64,000 nucleotides of DNA from Fimenecus sp900545625 (GCA_963931525.1 OZ007023.1:682001-746000); one strand, 5' to 3'; positions 16,597 to 26,421 are shown, counted from the first letter of the stretch. Made by a program: numbers and translations. Notes: a model not told the origin generated them from the letters alone.

Positions 16597-17121
16597 ATGG
16601 CAGAAACATTATCGACATTATCGATTGTCGCGTTCGCTGTCGCCGGCGTTGCCTTGCTGCTTGCGGTCTTCTTTTGGTTCTTTTTCAAAATACCGTCCGT
16701 AATCGGCGATTTGACCGGCAGAACTGCAAAAAAATCCATCGCTAATATGCGCGCTGCAAACGAGAAAACAGGCGCCAAAGGCTATCGGGGCAGCAAGATA
16801 AATGCTGAACGTGGAAAACTGACAGAAACGATCCCGCACGAGCAAAAACAAAAAGCCAAGCAGCCGATAAGCGGTACGCAGCAGGCGGCAGATCCTACAC
16901 GACCGGAAACAGGGGTATTGGCAGCTAATCGTGAAACCGGGTTCGTATCGGAGCCTACGGGGTTGCTTCCGGACACGGAGACTACGGGCTTACTGGTGGA
17001 TGAAGATGCCACGGCACCGCTTGCCGCAACCCCGGCGCCGACGCCGAAAAATGTGGGCGGGAAAAGTATGATACTGCTTGAAGAGGTCATGCTTATCCAC
17101 ACCGACGAGGTGATCGAATGA
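16597..17121 (+). CDS. Membrane-anchored protein with T-G-x-x repeats
   Basis: A 174-residue protein with one N-terminal membrane helix (~6-32) and a long hydrophilic, disordered-looking tail. Residues ~102-140 carry P-E-T-G-V-L, R-E-T-G-F-V, E-P-T-G-L-L, E-T-T-G-L-L and D-A-T-A-P-L. This is the same acidic T-G-hydrophobic motif found in the protein at 12946. It starts 2 bases after the kinase stop codon and overlaps the next gene by 4 bases. No known domain is recognised. A membrane docking platform for FHA proteins once phosphorylated by the adjacent kinase is the simplest reading (inference). Confidence 0.75.
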   Translation: MAETLSTLSIVAFAVAGVALLLAVFFWFFFKIPSVIGDLTGRTAKKSIANMRAANEKTGAKGYRGSKINAERGKLTETIPHEQKQKAKQPISGTQQAADPTRPETGVLAANRETGFVSEPTGLLPDTETTGLLVDEDATAPLAATPAPTPKNVGGKSMILLEEVMLIHTDEVIE

Positions 17122-17591
17122 GCGAACAGCACAAAATCCGATGTTTTTTTCGGGCATCTTTTTCTTGCTTTGCGTTGACGTCGGCAACCTTTTTGTGGAT
17201 GCCGTTTGCCACAGGCGCAACCGCCGGAAACCGCGCCGGGGCGGTCATAACGGGCTTGATTTTTTGGCTGTCCCTTATAAGCGGCGGTGTGCTCGCCGGG
17301 CTCGCGGGCCGCGCGTACAGATCGCTTGATGGACCGTCGGCAAAAACAGCGGAAATGCAGCGCCGCATAGGCGCAGTTACATTTCTTTCAAACACGATAG
17401 CCGTTGTTGCGGATGTCATGCTGGGGCTGATTGTCCTTTTTGGGATCGTCACCGCGTGTACACGCCTGCGCGAGACCTATGTGCCGTACTTTCTTTTGTT
17501 TTCTGGGACGGCGGCCTTGAGCGCACATTGTTTTTTCAACGGCAGAATATATAACACTGTTTTGAAACCTCGCGGTAAAGGAGATAAATGA
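17118..17591 (+). CDS. Small polytopic membrane protein of unknown function
   Basis: 157 residues with about four hydrophobic segments (roughly 12-35, 40-62, 85-112 and 120-140) and a basic C-terminus. No recognised family. The ATG overlaps the preceding stop (ATGA), so it is translated with the T-G-L-L membrane protein. An AAAGGAG near its end serves the following giant gene. Its position inside the kinase/secretion block suggests a membrane component of the same system. Confidence 0.7.
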   Translation: MSEQHKIRCFFRASFSCFALTSATFLWMPFATGATAGNRAGAVITGLIFWLSLISGGVLAGLAGRAYRSLDGPSAKTAEMQRRIGAVTFLSNTIAVVADVMLGLIVLFGIVTACTRLRETYVPYFLLFSGTAALSAHCFFNGRIYNTVLKPRGKGDK

Positions 17592-17592
17592 A

Positions 17593-20500
17593 ATGACAAA
17601 TGCAAAAATGACCTTGTCTAAGCGGTGTTTGGCCGTAGCTTTGTCGGTGCTGATGGTATTCAGTGCAATACCGTTTGCTGCGCTGCCGGTCCTGGCGGCA
17701 ACGCAAGAGCAACCCGATGCAGTGACCATAACCGTTGCAGATGAAAGCGGGAATGCGATTCAGAATGCGACTGTCGATTTTACAGTGACTTCCGCAACGC
17801 AGACCGACCCGGTGGCAGAGGCAGAGGGTGTGTCCACCGATGAAAACGGCTGTGTGGTGGTGCTGTCTGCCGCGGAATATGAAGCGCACGCCGCAGGAGA
17901 GCTCACGCTCACCGCGCAAGTCAGCAAAGACGGCTTTGTGACTGACGATAGTACAATTGCAGGCGCAACCATCACGGATGCGGAGCAGAATTTTGAAGTT
18001 GTGCTGCAGGCAGACGCTTTCGCAGGCATCACGGTTGAGGGGAAGACCGGCTTAACGTATACAGGTGAGCCGAAGGAGCTGGTGACCGTAACAGAAGGTA
18101 CTTCCGCAACCTACAGTTATGAAATCCTTTCCGGCGATGCCGTGCTGAATGAGGAAAAAAAGCCCGTCGCGACAAATGCGGGGGATTATACGATCAGGGT
18201 TACGGCGACAAAAGACGGTGCAACGAAGACATTTGAGGTCGCTGTCACGATCGCTCCGGCTGAGATCGAAGTAGAGCTAACGCCGGCGGAGAACCTTGCT
18301 TACAATGGACAAGAGCAGGAGCTTGTCACCGTATCGGGCCAGGAGAACATCCCGGTCGGCAGCACGGTGACGTGGTATTTGGGTGACGAAGTTGTTGGTA
18401 ATGCCATTGACGAGATCCCGACGGCGAGCGCAATCGGCACGTCGTACACGGTCAAATTGGTTATTGAGAGCGCCGATACGAACTACAACAAATTTGTAGA
18501 GACCTGCGAGGGGATTGCAATCGAAAAGGGCTCGCTGGATCTCGGCGATTTGGTCATATCCGGTTTGAACAGCACATATACGGTGGAAAATGGCATCCCC
18601 GTTGCGCAAAGGGCAGTAACGGTCGAGGGGCAGACGGGCGAGTATACCCTTTACTATATTCTATCTGATAAAAATGCGCAGAACACAACAGCTCCGACCC
18701 CCGAGGATGCCCGGTGGGCGGTCTTGGATGAAACAAGCTACCCGACGGTGACCGATGCCGGCAGCTATATTGTGTGGGTCAAAGCGATTCAAGAAAATTA
18801 TAATGACAGCATGGTCGACGTTACGCCGGCTGCGTCTGCCATTGAACCATACAATGTTTATGTCGCCAAGGCACAGCAGGAGATGGTCTTTACTTCTCCT
18901 ACCGAAGCTTCGACAACGCTTCAGGGCACCAAAAGTGAATTCCCAAAAAAGATTCAGTTTACCGCAGAAAATCAAACAAACACAAGTGGGATTGTTAGCT
19001 ACACGGTGGAACTTGCTGAAGGCGCGCCGGTAGATATCTCTATAGACGAAGTTGCAACGATTGACCCGGTTTCGGGTGAACTGACGATTCTAAGCAACGG
19101 AGAAATCATAGTTAAAGCCACAACGCCGGAAACGGATAACTATCAGGAATGCAGCATAGAGCACAATGTGACCACATATATCGAATCAGATTATGCTGGC
19201 CAATTTGTAAAATTTGATTTATCAAGCATTAACTATGAATTGGGCACAAATGATGGCAAAACACCGGTTAACAATGCTTCCCCTCAAAACGAGGGAATTG
19301 GATCTATCAGCTATCGTCTTGAGGAGGCGGCTGAGCGCTATGGGTTAGAAATAGCCCATGAGTATAATGTTATGGAGGTTAGGCGCGACTATTTTGTACA
19401 AATAACAGATTATCAAAAGTTGACAAAAGTACTGCTGGAAAACAACGGCACATTAACTGTCACGGTATTCGCTGATAAAGCGGAATGCTGGGGACAAGAA
19501 GATGACAGTGCATATTATCTGCTGAACATTTCATTCGCCCCTGCCCCAACGGAGTCGGTATACAAAGTCAGCGGTACTCTACAAAACGGCTGGTATAACG
19601 GCGATGTTATGATCGCGGCAAACGATGCATCACAATACACGGTTTCCGCTTCGGCAGAACCGGAAACTTTTGCGGCAAGCTATACGATCAAAGAAGACTG
19701 CGTAGCGCCGCTGCTGTATCTCCGAAACAATGCCGGCGGGATCTGTGCGCCGGTCACCTTGACCGACGTAAAGATCGATAAAACCGCGCCGGATGCGAAC
19801 ACCATGTCCGTTAAAGTCAACGGCATAGATATGTCCGAACTTACCTTCTTGGAAAAACTCGGCCTTTGGTTCGGGTTTTATAACCCTGAGGTAGAGCTTG
19901 AATTCATAGTTGCGGATGAGATCGGGGAAGATGAGTCCGGCGTAGACTATATCAAGTGGTATTATGTGGGAGAAGAGACCCCCTCAACATCGGAGGTCGG
20001 TGGAACGATAGAGGCCGAAAAACAGCAGGATGAAGAAGGCAACGCCTACTATTCAGCGACTTTAGCATTGCCGCTTCAGGAAGCTACTGAGCTTCGCAGC
20101 AAAATTGCGCTTGAAGCGTATGATGTTGCCGGAAACGTAAGCAAGCGTATACAAATTACGAAAGATGGAACGCCAATTGTCTTTGTAGTTGACACCATCA
20201 GCCCGAAAATGTCCGCGGCATTCCAAGCTGAGGATGAAAACGGTGTCTATCAGGAAAAAGAAGTTAACGGTATAACCAAGCATTATTTCAATGGCAACGT
20301 GGCGTTTACGTTCACCATTAACGAAGCAAACTTCTTTGAAGAAGATGTGACGATCCAAGCAGAAAAAGACGGAGCAACGCTCGACGCACAAGCTTTGGGC
20401 GTTCAGTGGACGTCTGATCCGGAAAATCAAGCTGTGCATTATGGTACATTTACTTTAAGCGGCGATGGCGATTACGTTGTCACGTTAACCTACCGCGATG

Positions 20501-23500
20501 GACAAGGCGATAACAGCGGGAATGTGCTGGTCGATGCGAGTACCGGGGAGACAATTGAGACCTATGTCTCAGAAACCATCGTCATCGACACTGCACCGGC
20601 AGCAATGGCCTTTGATTTCGTTGAACATAAAGACGACGAAACCGAGACCGAGAATTTTCAAGCACAAAAAACCATACTTACGGTTACGGAACAGAATTTT
20701 GACCCGCAAAATCTTTTCGTAGAGCCGGTGGAAGCTGACGAGTCGTTGGCAAAAGATATCGTAGATAACCAAATTGAAGATGTAACAGCCGAGTATTTAA
20801 ATGCAAAGCTGCAAGATCCCGACAACTGGAGCGTAGATGACGGTGCGCATGTTTTTGAAACAGACGACTATGTCGACGGTATTTATAACTTCAACATCAT
20901 ATACGATGACAGTGTAACGGAGGCTACGACCGTAAACGCCGCATTTACGATCGACCATAATGCGCCGACCGAGGTGAAAATAGAGTTCGTAACAGACCCG
21001 TTAGATACGTTTTTGGAGATCATTACCCTGGGATTCTATAATTCGCCGGTTGAGATCAAGTTTACGACCACGGATGATATAAATGTCGTTGAAAAATTCG
21101 ATTGGGCGTATACAAAAACAGAAGGCGCCAGCACAACCAACGCCGCGTCTTTCGGGGGCTCTATTACTGAGGGTATTGTGCAAGAGGGGAACACGTTTAC
21201 GGCAACGGTAACCTTGCCCGCAGCCGAAAACGAAGAAACACAGCAGCTGCTGGGGTATATTTCCGCTTCTGCAACAGACGCATATAAGAATAAGAGCACA
21301 ACGACCGAGGACGCCGACAGCCGCTTTGTCTACGACACGATCGCCCCGAGTATGACCGTTTCCTACAACGCGGCGCAGCGCGAAGTAACTACCGAAGCAG
21401 GCGATGTGACAAGAGCCTACTACAATGGGACAACTGGCGACGTAACGGCCGCATTTACCGTAACGGAAGCTAATTTCATTGCAGAGGATGTCGAGATCGC
21501 AGTGACCAGAGACGGCGAAGCGTTCATCGATTATACGCTGTCTTGGGAAAACGAAGACTTTACGGACAAGTGGGGCACAGAGACAGGTGCAGAGACAGCC
21601 GACCGATATGTCGGCATGTTGACGCTGCCTGCGCCGGCAGACCATTCCGGTGATGGCGATTATGTGATCACCGTCGAATATCCGGATCGTTCCACAAATG
21701 AGATGGAAGCCTACACATCTCACATGATTACCATTGATACGATCGCACCGGAAATTGACGTCTTATATGAAGATGAAATTCCGGTCAATACGCTTCAAGA
21801 CGACGAGGGAAACACACGCAGTTATTTTGACGATACGCAGACAGCCACGGTCACCATTACGGAGCACAATTTTGATCCCGACGACGTGCAGTTTACTATC
21901 CGCGCCACAGATGTCACCGGGGCTGAATTGAACGCTGACGAGCTTCACGAAAAAACGGATTGGCGCGTTGACTCCACAGGGGATATACATACCATTACGA
22001 TCGCCTATCCCGGCGACGCAAATTACACGTTTGATGTAGACTATGCAGACCTTGCAACCAATGCGGCGGACGACTATCAGCCGGATTACTTCACCGTGGA
22101 TAAGACGGCCCCGACAAACCTGACGGTTTCTTACAGCACAAGCGTTCTTGACACTGTCCTCGAATCTTTGAGCTTCGGCTTCTATAACGCCAAGATGACA
22201 GTGACGTTGACAGCGGACGACATCACATCCGGCGTCCACAGCTTCAAGTACAGCTATTTGAATGCTGCCGGCGTGAGCGGCGTCAATGCAGAACTGATCG
22301 ATCAGGCGATCGAAGCGGCGGATATTGTGTGTTCCGAGGACGGCCTGACCGGTACCGCCACCTTTGAAATCCCGAAGCTGGTGCTGCAGAGCGACAATCA
22401 GTTTAACGGTACAGTAAACTTTACGGCATATGACCGCGCGAATAATGAAACGAGCGCACAGGACACCAAGCGTATTGTCGTAGACAGCATTGCACCGACC
22501 GCGACGGTTACCTACAATACACCGGTCAATACGGAAAACGGTGTGTCGTACTATGACGGAGAGGTCAACGCTACCGTAACGGTCACGGAAGCCAATTTCT
22601 ATGCACAGGATGTTTCCGTGATGGTTTCCAGAGACGGCGGCGCGGCATATGCGGTAACACCGACATGGCAGGATGAAAATACTGATGTGCACATCGGGAC
22701 ATTCACGCTGTCCGGGGATGGCGATTACGTGATCACCATCAACTATCAGGATAAATCTTCCAACCAAATGGTGACGTATACGTCGAACCAGCTCACCATC
22801 GACACGGATATTCAAGCGCCTACGTATGCCATCAACGGTGTTGCCAGAACCGAAGAAGGCGGTGCTTACAAAAACGAAGCGACGATCTCGTTCAATTTCG
22901 AGGATATAAACTTCGATACGAATACGATCCGGCTTACCAGAACACGTTTTGATACTGTAGAAGATGTAACTGCCGAATTCATCAACGCGGCGCTCACAGC
23001 GCAAGGCGGCTCCGGAAGCTTCTCCATTCCCGCTGAGGTGGGCTATGACGGCATCTATGACTTGACAATCAGCATGACCGACAAGGCCAACCATACCACA
23101 GAGTCGAGCTTGCGGTTTACAATCAATCGGTTTGGTTCCGTATATGAATACAGCGATTATCTTACCTCTCTGATCCAAGACGGCGGTCAGTATATTACAA
23201 TCGAGGGAGAGAACGCAACTGCGATTACGCAGGATCTGGTCATAACGGAATATAACGCAAGCCAACTTTTGGCGGGTTCGCTGCAAATTCTAATCACGCG
23301 CGACGGCGAAAATATTGAAGCACAGTATACGGCTACGCCGGCTGTGGACGGTAATGCGGGTATCGGCGAAAGCGGTTGGTATCAATACGTTTACACAATC
23401 GCACAGGAAAACTTTGCAGAAGATGGTGTGTACAGAATCACACTGGCTTCTGCATACACGGCAACCGATTCCGAGCAAAACGAGTCATCCAGCGTACCCG

Positions 23501-24012
23501 AAAACTCCATCGACTCTGCCGGGAATGCAATTTTGGATACCATTAACTTCACGGTAGATACTACAGCTCCGGAAATCCGGAACATCGTGAACATGGAAAA
23601 TGCTATCGTAAACGCACAATCTTTGGACGTTCGGTACACGGTAGTAGATGTCGGCGGTCTTCAGTCGGTTGAGGTGATTGTAAATGGTAACACGGTCGAT
23701 ACGATCACGGATTTCGGTGAAAGTGCATACAACTATTCCGGCCAATTTACGCTGACAGAAAGTTCTGCAGAACAGACGGTTCGGCTGATTGTTACGGACC
23801 GTGCCGGAAATGTGACGGATACCGCATCGGAAGAGTTCAACACAGGCGATCTTTACGTTTTCAATGATACGATTACCGTGTCTACAAACTTCTTCGTTCG
23901 TTGGTATGCAAACACGCCGCTTTTCTGGGGGTCGATCGCAGGGGTTGTCGTATTGGTCGGCTTAATTTGGTTCCTCGTAGCGTATAAGCGCAGGAAAAAA
24001 GAAGAGAAGTAA
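17593..24012 (+). CDS. 2139-residue Ig-repeat surface protein
   Basis: A giant exported protein. A signal peptide covers ~1-36 (K-R-C-L-A-V-A-L-S-V-L-M-V-F then A-L-P-V-L-A-A). Next come MBG-like/Ig-like modules around residues 130-420. About ten ~100-residue Ig-like units follow from ~730 onward, recognisable by the linker D-T/K-x-A-P and the recurring G-D-G-D-Y-V-I-T strand. The C-terminus has one membrane helix (~2105-2127) and the basic tail R-R-K-K-E-E-K. No L-P-x-T-G motif is present, so it is membrane-anchored rather than sortase-attached. The SD is AAAGGAG at 17577-17583. Likely an adhesin or stalk; it could act with the secretion machine on the cell surface (inference). Confidence 0.85.
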   Translation: MTNAKMTLSKRCLAVALSVLMVFSAIPFAALPVLAATQEQPDAVTITVADESGNAIQNATVDFTVTSATQTDPVAEAEGVSTDENGCVVVLSAAEYEAHAAGELTLTAQVSKDGFVTDDSTIAGATITDAEQNFEVVLQADAFAGITVEGKTGLTYTGEPKELVTVTEGTSATYSYEILSGDAVLNEEKKPVATNAGDYTIRVTATKDGATKTFEVAVTIAPAEIEVELTPAENLAYNGQEQELVTVSGQENIPVGSTVTWYLGDEVVGNAIDEIPTASAIGTSYTVKLVIESADTNYNKFVETCEGIAIEKGSLDLGDLVISGLNSTYTVENGIPVAQRAVTVEGQTGEYTLYYILSDKNAQNTTAPTPEDARWAVLDETSYPTVTDAGSYIVWVKAIQENYNDSMVDVTPAASAIEPYNVYVAKAQQEMVFTSPTEASTTLQGTKSEFPKKIQFTAENQTNTSGIVSYTVELAEGAPVDISIDEVATIDPVSGELTILSNGEIIVKATTPETDNYQECSIEHNVTTYIESDYAGQFVKFDLSSINYELGTNDGKTPVNNASPQNEGIGSISYRLEEAAERYGLEIAHEYNVMEVRRDYFVQITDYQKLTKVLLENNGTLTVTVFADKAECWGQEDDSAYYLLNISFAPAPTESVYKVSGTLQNGWYNGDVMIAANDASQYTVSASAEPETFAASYTIKEDCVAPLLYLRNNAGGICAPVTLTDVKIDKTAPDANTMSVKVNGIDMSELTFLEKLGLWFGFYNPEVELEFIVADEIGEDESGVDYIKWYYVGEETPSTSEVGGTIEAEKQQDEEGNAYYSATLALPLQEATELRSKIALEAYDVAGNVSKRIQITKDGTPIVFVVDTISPKMSAAFQAEDENGVYQEKEVNGITKHYFNGNVAFTFTINEANFFEEDVTIQAEKDGATLDAQALGVQWTSDPENQAVHYGTFTLSGDGDYVVTLTYRDGQGDNSGNVLVDASTGETIETYVSETIVIDTAPAAMAFDFVEHKDDETETENFQAQKTILTVTEQNFDPQNLFVEPVEADESLAKDIVDNQIEDVTAEYLNAKLQDPDNWSVDDGAHVFETDDYVDGIYNFNIIYDDSVTEATTVNAAFTIDHNAPTEVKIEFVTDPLDTFLEIITLGFYNSPVEIKFTTTDDINVVEKFDWAYTKTEGASTTNAASFGGSITEGIVQEGNTFTATVTLPAAENEETQQLLGYISASATDAYKNKSTTTEDADSRFVYDTIAPSMTVSYNAAQREVTTEAGDVTRAYYNGTTGDVTAAFTVTEANFIAEDVEIAVTRDGEAFIDYTLSWENEDFTDKWGTETGAETADRYVGMLTLPAPADHSGDGDYVITVEYPDRSTNEMEAYTSHMITIDTIAPEIDVLYEDEIPVNTLQDDEGNTRSYFDDTQTATVTITEHNFDPDDVQFTIRATDVTGAELNADELHEKTDWRVDSTGDIHTITIAYPGDANYTFDVDYADLATNAADDYQPDYFTVDKTAPTNLTVSYSTSVLDTVLESLSFGFYNAKMTVTLTADDITSGVHSFKYSYLNAAGVSGVNAELIDQAIEAADIVCSEDGLTGTATFEIPKLVLQSDNQFNGTVNFTAYDRANNETSAQDTKRIVVDSIAPTATVTYNTPVNTENGVSYYDGEVNATVTVTEANFYAQDVSVMVSRDGGAAYAVTPTWQDENTDVHIGTFTLSGDGDYVITINYQDKSSNQMVTYTSNQLTIDTDIQAPTYAINGVARTEEGGAYKNEATISFNFEDINFDTNTIRLTRTRFDTVEDVTAEFINAALTAQGGSGSFSIPAEVGYDGIYDLTISMTDKANHTTESSLRFTINRFGSVYEYSDYLTSLIQDGGQYITIEGENATAITQDLVITEYNASQLLAGSLQILITRDGENIEAQYTATPAVDGNAGIGESGWYQYVYTIAQENFAEDGVYRITLASAYTATDSEQNESSSVPENSIDSAGNAILDTINFTVDTTAPEIRNIVNMENAIVNAQSLDVRYTVVDVGGLQSVEVIVNGNTVDTITDFGESAYNYSGQFTLTESSAEQTVRLIVTDRAGNVTDTASEEFNTGDLYVFNDTITVSTNFFVRWYANTPLFWGSIAGVVVLVGLIWFLVAYKRRKKEEK

Positions 24013-24033
24013 TTCTCTGTAACTAAAGCGCAT

Positions 24034-24063
24034 CTCCTCCCATGCAGAAATGTATGGGAGGAG
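24034..24063 (+). terminator. Hairpin after the Ig-repeat gene
   Basis: A CTCCTCCCAT / ATGGGAGGAG stem with a 10-base loop, 21 bases after the stop. There is no T-run, so it may be an attenuator or mRNA-stability hairpin rather than a full terminator. No clear promoter was seen in the 90 bases before the next gene. Confidence 0.45.
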
Positions 24064-24156
24064 GGGAACTGTTTGTCAGAAGCCTGGATGTGTGCATAAA
24101 CACGCAGATTAGCTTGTAACAAACAGAAAACGGTAGATCGGAAAGGTGTTTGGAGC

Positions 24157-25071
24157 ATGAATACTCTGGTGGAAAAAGGTATAATAACCGAAATGCAATG
24201 TGGATCCAATTTCGCATATGTGCTGAGTGATAACACAACCTTTCTGTCTACAGAATACAAAGTGCTCCAAAGTCAAACCGATAGTTCTTTTGTACGATGC
24301 ATGAAAATGCTCTATAACGGGGAAATTGAAATTTTTTATTTGATAGGTGCTTTGAAGCCGCTTGCTTCTATGTTGCCTACACTTGATGCGGACAGCTTTT
24401 TGACAATTGTTTCAAATCTCTTATCCGACATTATTGAGGTTGAACATAACGGTTTTCTTTCATGTCGAAATATTGATATTTCCTTTGAAAAAATTTATGT
24501 AGATGCTGCAACATATAAAGTTAGACTTATATATCTTCCTGTCAAAGAAAAGGTATTTGAGGACAAGGCGTTATTTGAAAATCAGCTGCGTACAAGTCTG
24601 GTAAAACTGATTTCTGATGTCCCGAATCTATCGTCGCCGCAAACCACGCGCCTTTCCTTAGATTTGTCAAATGGGACGTTGTCGCTACAAGATTTGTTTA
24701 ATCACATCAAGGGCGGAAGAAGCGCAGAGCCTATAGACGCAAAGGATCAGCAGATTGCACAAAAAACACCGCAGCTTCATATTGTTGCAATGAATGCACC
24801 GACACGTGTAGAGATTACTGTAACGAAAGACGAATTCATTATAGGGAAAAAGCCCGGTTTAGCAAATGGCGTGATTTCTTTCAATAAAATGATAAGTCGC
24901 TCACATTGTAAGGTTACGCGGAAAGGGAACCAGTATCTGCTGACCGATCTGCAAAGCGCCAACGGCACCTTTGTTAACCGTGTGCGACTTCAGCCAAATC
25001 AGCCATTTCCGATAAAAAATGGCGACGTGATCCGTTTGGCGAACAGTGATTTTCAAGTCCACATTGGGTAA
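24157..25071 (+). CDS. Second DUF6382-like/FHA protein
   Basis: 304 residues. The N-terminal ~180 resemble the first domain of the protein at 12946, sharing the pattern 'FEKIYVDAATYKVRLIYLP'. Residues ~222-304 form an FHA domain with I-G-K, S-R-S-H and S-A-N-G-T-F-V-N, a complete canonical pThr-binding set. It lacks the T-x-L-L linker. It starts the A+T-rich secretion core, with the ATPase gene 14 bases downstream. An alternative start at ATG 24193 (after GGAAAAAGG) would remove 12 residues. It probably reads the phosphorylated repeats and may stand in for a cytoplasmic EssB-like part of the secretion apparatus (inference). Confidence 0.8.
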   Translation: MNTLVEKGIITEMQCGSNFAYVLSDNTTFLSTEYKVLQSQTDSSFVRCMKMLYNGEIEIFYLIGALKPLASMLPTLDADSFLTIVSNLLSDIIEVEHNGFLSCRNIDISFEKIYVDAATYKVRLIYLPVKEKVFEDKALFENQLRTSLVKLISDVPNLSSPQTTRLSLDLSNGTLSLQDLFNHIKGGRSAEPIDAKDQQIAQKTPQLHIVAMNAPTRVEITVTKDEFIIGKKPGLANGVISFNKMISRSHCKVTRKGNQYLLTDLQSANGTFVNRVRLQPNQPFPIKNGDVIRLANSDFQVHIG

Positions 25072-25085
25072 AAAGGGGTGAGCGC

Positions 25086-26141
25086 GTGGCTAAACCGAGA
25101 ATCATTATTGCAGATTTAGATGCAAATTATATTATTCCCATGCAACTTAAGTTTGCCGAGGATTATTTTGAAAAAGTTGATATTGAAATTGTGGACAACA
25201 AAAGCTATTTTAACGAACTTTTTTCTTCTCCTCAAAGGGCAGACATTTTAATTGTTTCAGAGGATATGTACGATTCCTCTATCCAGCGCCACAATATAGC
25301 GCATATTTTTCTAATGACGGAAGAGTATGAGGAGGATCGAACGGCAGATCTGAACGTAACCTGTATTTTTAAGTATACAAGCATTAAAGAAATATTTAAT
25401 GAGATTTCCGGAAAAAGTGCAGATGTTCTAAAAATCAAGCAGCAGAAGCAGCAAACACAAATTATTTTATTTTATTCCGCCAGCGGAGGAGCTGGAAAGA
25501 CCACAATAGCCGCAGGGGTAAGTGCTTCGCTGACCAAGAATTATAAACGTGTGTTATATATCAACGCCGCAAGATTGCAAGCGTTTCACCATATGCTGGA
25601 AAACCACGCTCCAATAGCAGCGGCAGATGTATATGCAAAAATAACGGCAGGTTCTAAAACCTCTTATTCAGATATCAAGCATGTGATTCGTAAAGAGCGG
25701 TTTAACTATTTGCCTCCCTTTAAGGCAGCATTGATATCGTTGGGCATTCCTTATTCTGTCTATGCAGATATTGTCCTTTCTGCAAAGGAAAGCGGAGACT
25801 ATGACTTTATTGTAGTCGACGCAGACGTTGCTTTTGATGAAAATAAAGCAGAGCTTATTAATATTGCAGACAAGGTTGTAATTATCGTAAATCAAAGCTT
25901 GGCTTCCGTCATGGCGACTAATATTCTTGTATCTAACATCAACGGGAGTACAACAGATAAATATCTTTTTATCTGCAACAACTTTGATAAAGATGAAGAC
26001 AACGCGTTAATATCTCCAAATATTTCGCTTAAGTTTACGATCAGCGATTATGTGGAGCATTTCAAACACTATGAAAATATGAAACCAGAAGATTTTTCAA
26101 ATGAGAGCAGCGTTCAAAAAGTTGCATTTTTAGTGCTTTAA
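25086..26141 (+). CDS. CpaE/TadZ-like ATPase with receiver-like N-terminus
   Basis: 351 residues. The N-terminal ~120 residues look like an atypical receiver domain ('KPRIIIADLD...', 'ADILIVSEDMYDS'). The C-terminal part is a MinD/ParA-type ATPase whose deviant Walker A is S133-G-G-A-G-K138-T, with Ser where the signature lysine normally sits. Walker-B-like 'YDFIVVDAD' is present. CpaE/TadZ proteins position or assemble tad pili; a relative inside a type VII locus is uncommon in the model systems. It starts with an AAGGGGTG site 14 bases after the FHA gene. A role in placing the secretion apparatus is inferred. Confidence 0.75.
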   Translation: MAKPRIIIADLDANYIIPMQLKFAEDYFEKVDIEIVDNKSYFNELFSSPQRADILIVSEDMYDSSIQRHNIAHIFLMTEEYEEDRTADLNVTCIFKYTSIKEIFNEISGKSADVLKIKQQKQQTQIILFYSASGGAGKTTIAAGVSASLTKNYKRVLYINAARLQAFHHMLENHAPIAAADVYAKITAGSKTSYSDIKHVIRKERFNYLPPFKAALISLGIPYSVYADIVLSAKESGDYDFIVVDADVAFDENKAELINIADKVVIIVNQSLASVMATNILVSNINGSTTDKYLFICNNFDKDEDNALISPNISLKFTISDYVEHFKHYENMKPEDFSNESSVQKVAFLVL

Positions 26142-26153
26142 GCGAGGGAAAAC

Positions 26154-26408
26154 ATGAATCACGATACAGCTGTTGTTATGTTCAAGATCTTAAAAAGGAA
26201 TTTTTCGGTTGACTTAGAAATCCCGCTGCATATTACAGCCAATGACTTGTTTTTGGCATTAAATACAGCTTATGCGTTAGGAATCGACACGACAGATATA
26301 AAGAACTGCTATCTTAAAGTCGAGAATCCAATAATATTGTTAAAAGGAAATAAAACTTTAGAAGAGTTTGGACTAAGAAACGGAAGCATCATCAATTTTA
26401 CTGAATAG
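26154..26408 (+). CDS. esaB: EsaB/YukD-type ubiquitin-fold protein
   Basis: An 84-residue small cytoplasmic protein of the YukD/EsaB family, with a beta-grasp pattern ending 'KTLEEFGLRNGSIINF', as is typical. In Staphylococcus and Bacillus this protein is an essential or regulatory part of the type VIIb machine and is encoded next to the EssC ATPase. Here it lies 13 bases before essC. It should not be confused with the genuine ubiquitin domain at 59 kb: it has only fold-level resemblance. Confidence 0.85.
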   Translation: MNHDTAVVMFKILKRNFSVDLEIPLHITANDLFLALNTAYALGIDTTDIKNCYLKVENPIILLKGNKTLEEFGLRNGSIINFTE

Positions 26409-26421
26409 GAGAGCCGTGGGC

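Noticed and set aside
21763..23286. A 507-codon minus-strand frame opposite the Ig-repeat gene
   Set aside because: It is a shadow of a long repetitive gene; the plus-strand frame has a signal peptide, Ig modules and a membrane anchor.
23800..24012. Sortase anchoring of the Ig-repeat protein
   Set aside because: No L-P-x-T-G-like motif precedes the terminal helix, so membrane anchoring is preferred.
26154..26408. Counting the EsaB-like protein as a second ubiquitin
   Set aside because: It shares only the beta-grasp pattern of YukD/EsaB and has no residue-level similarity to ubiquitin like that at 59 kb.
26416..26421. GTG at 26416 as the start of essC
   Set aside because: It is only 2 bases after the AGGAGAG site; ATG 26422 has proper spacing.
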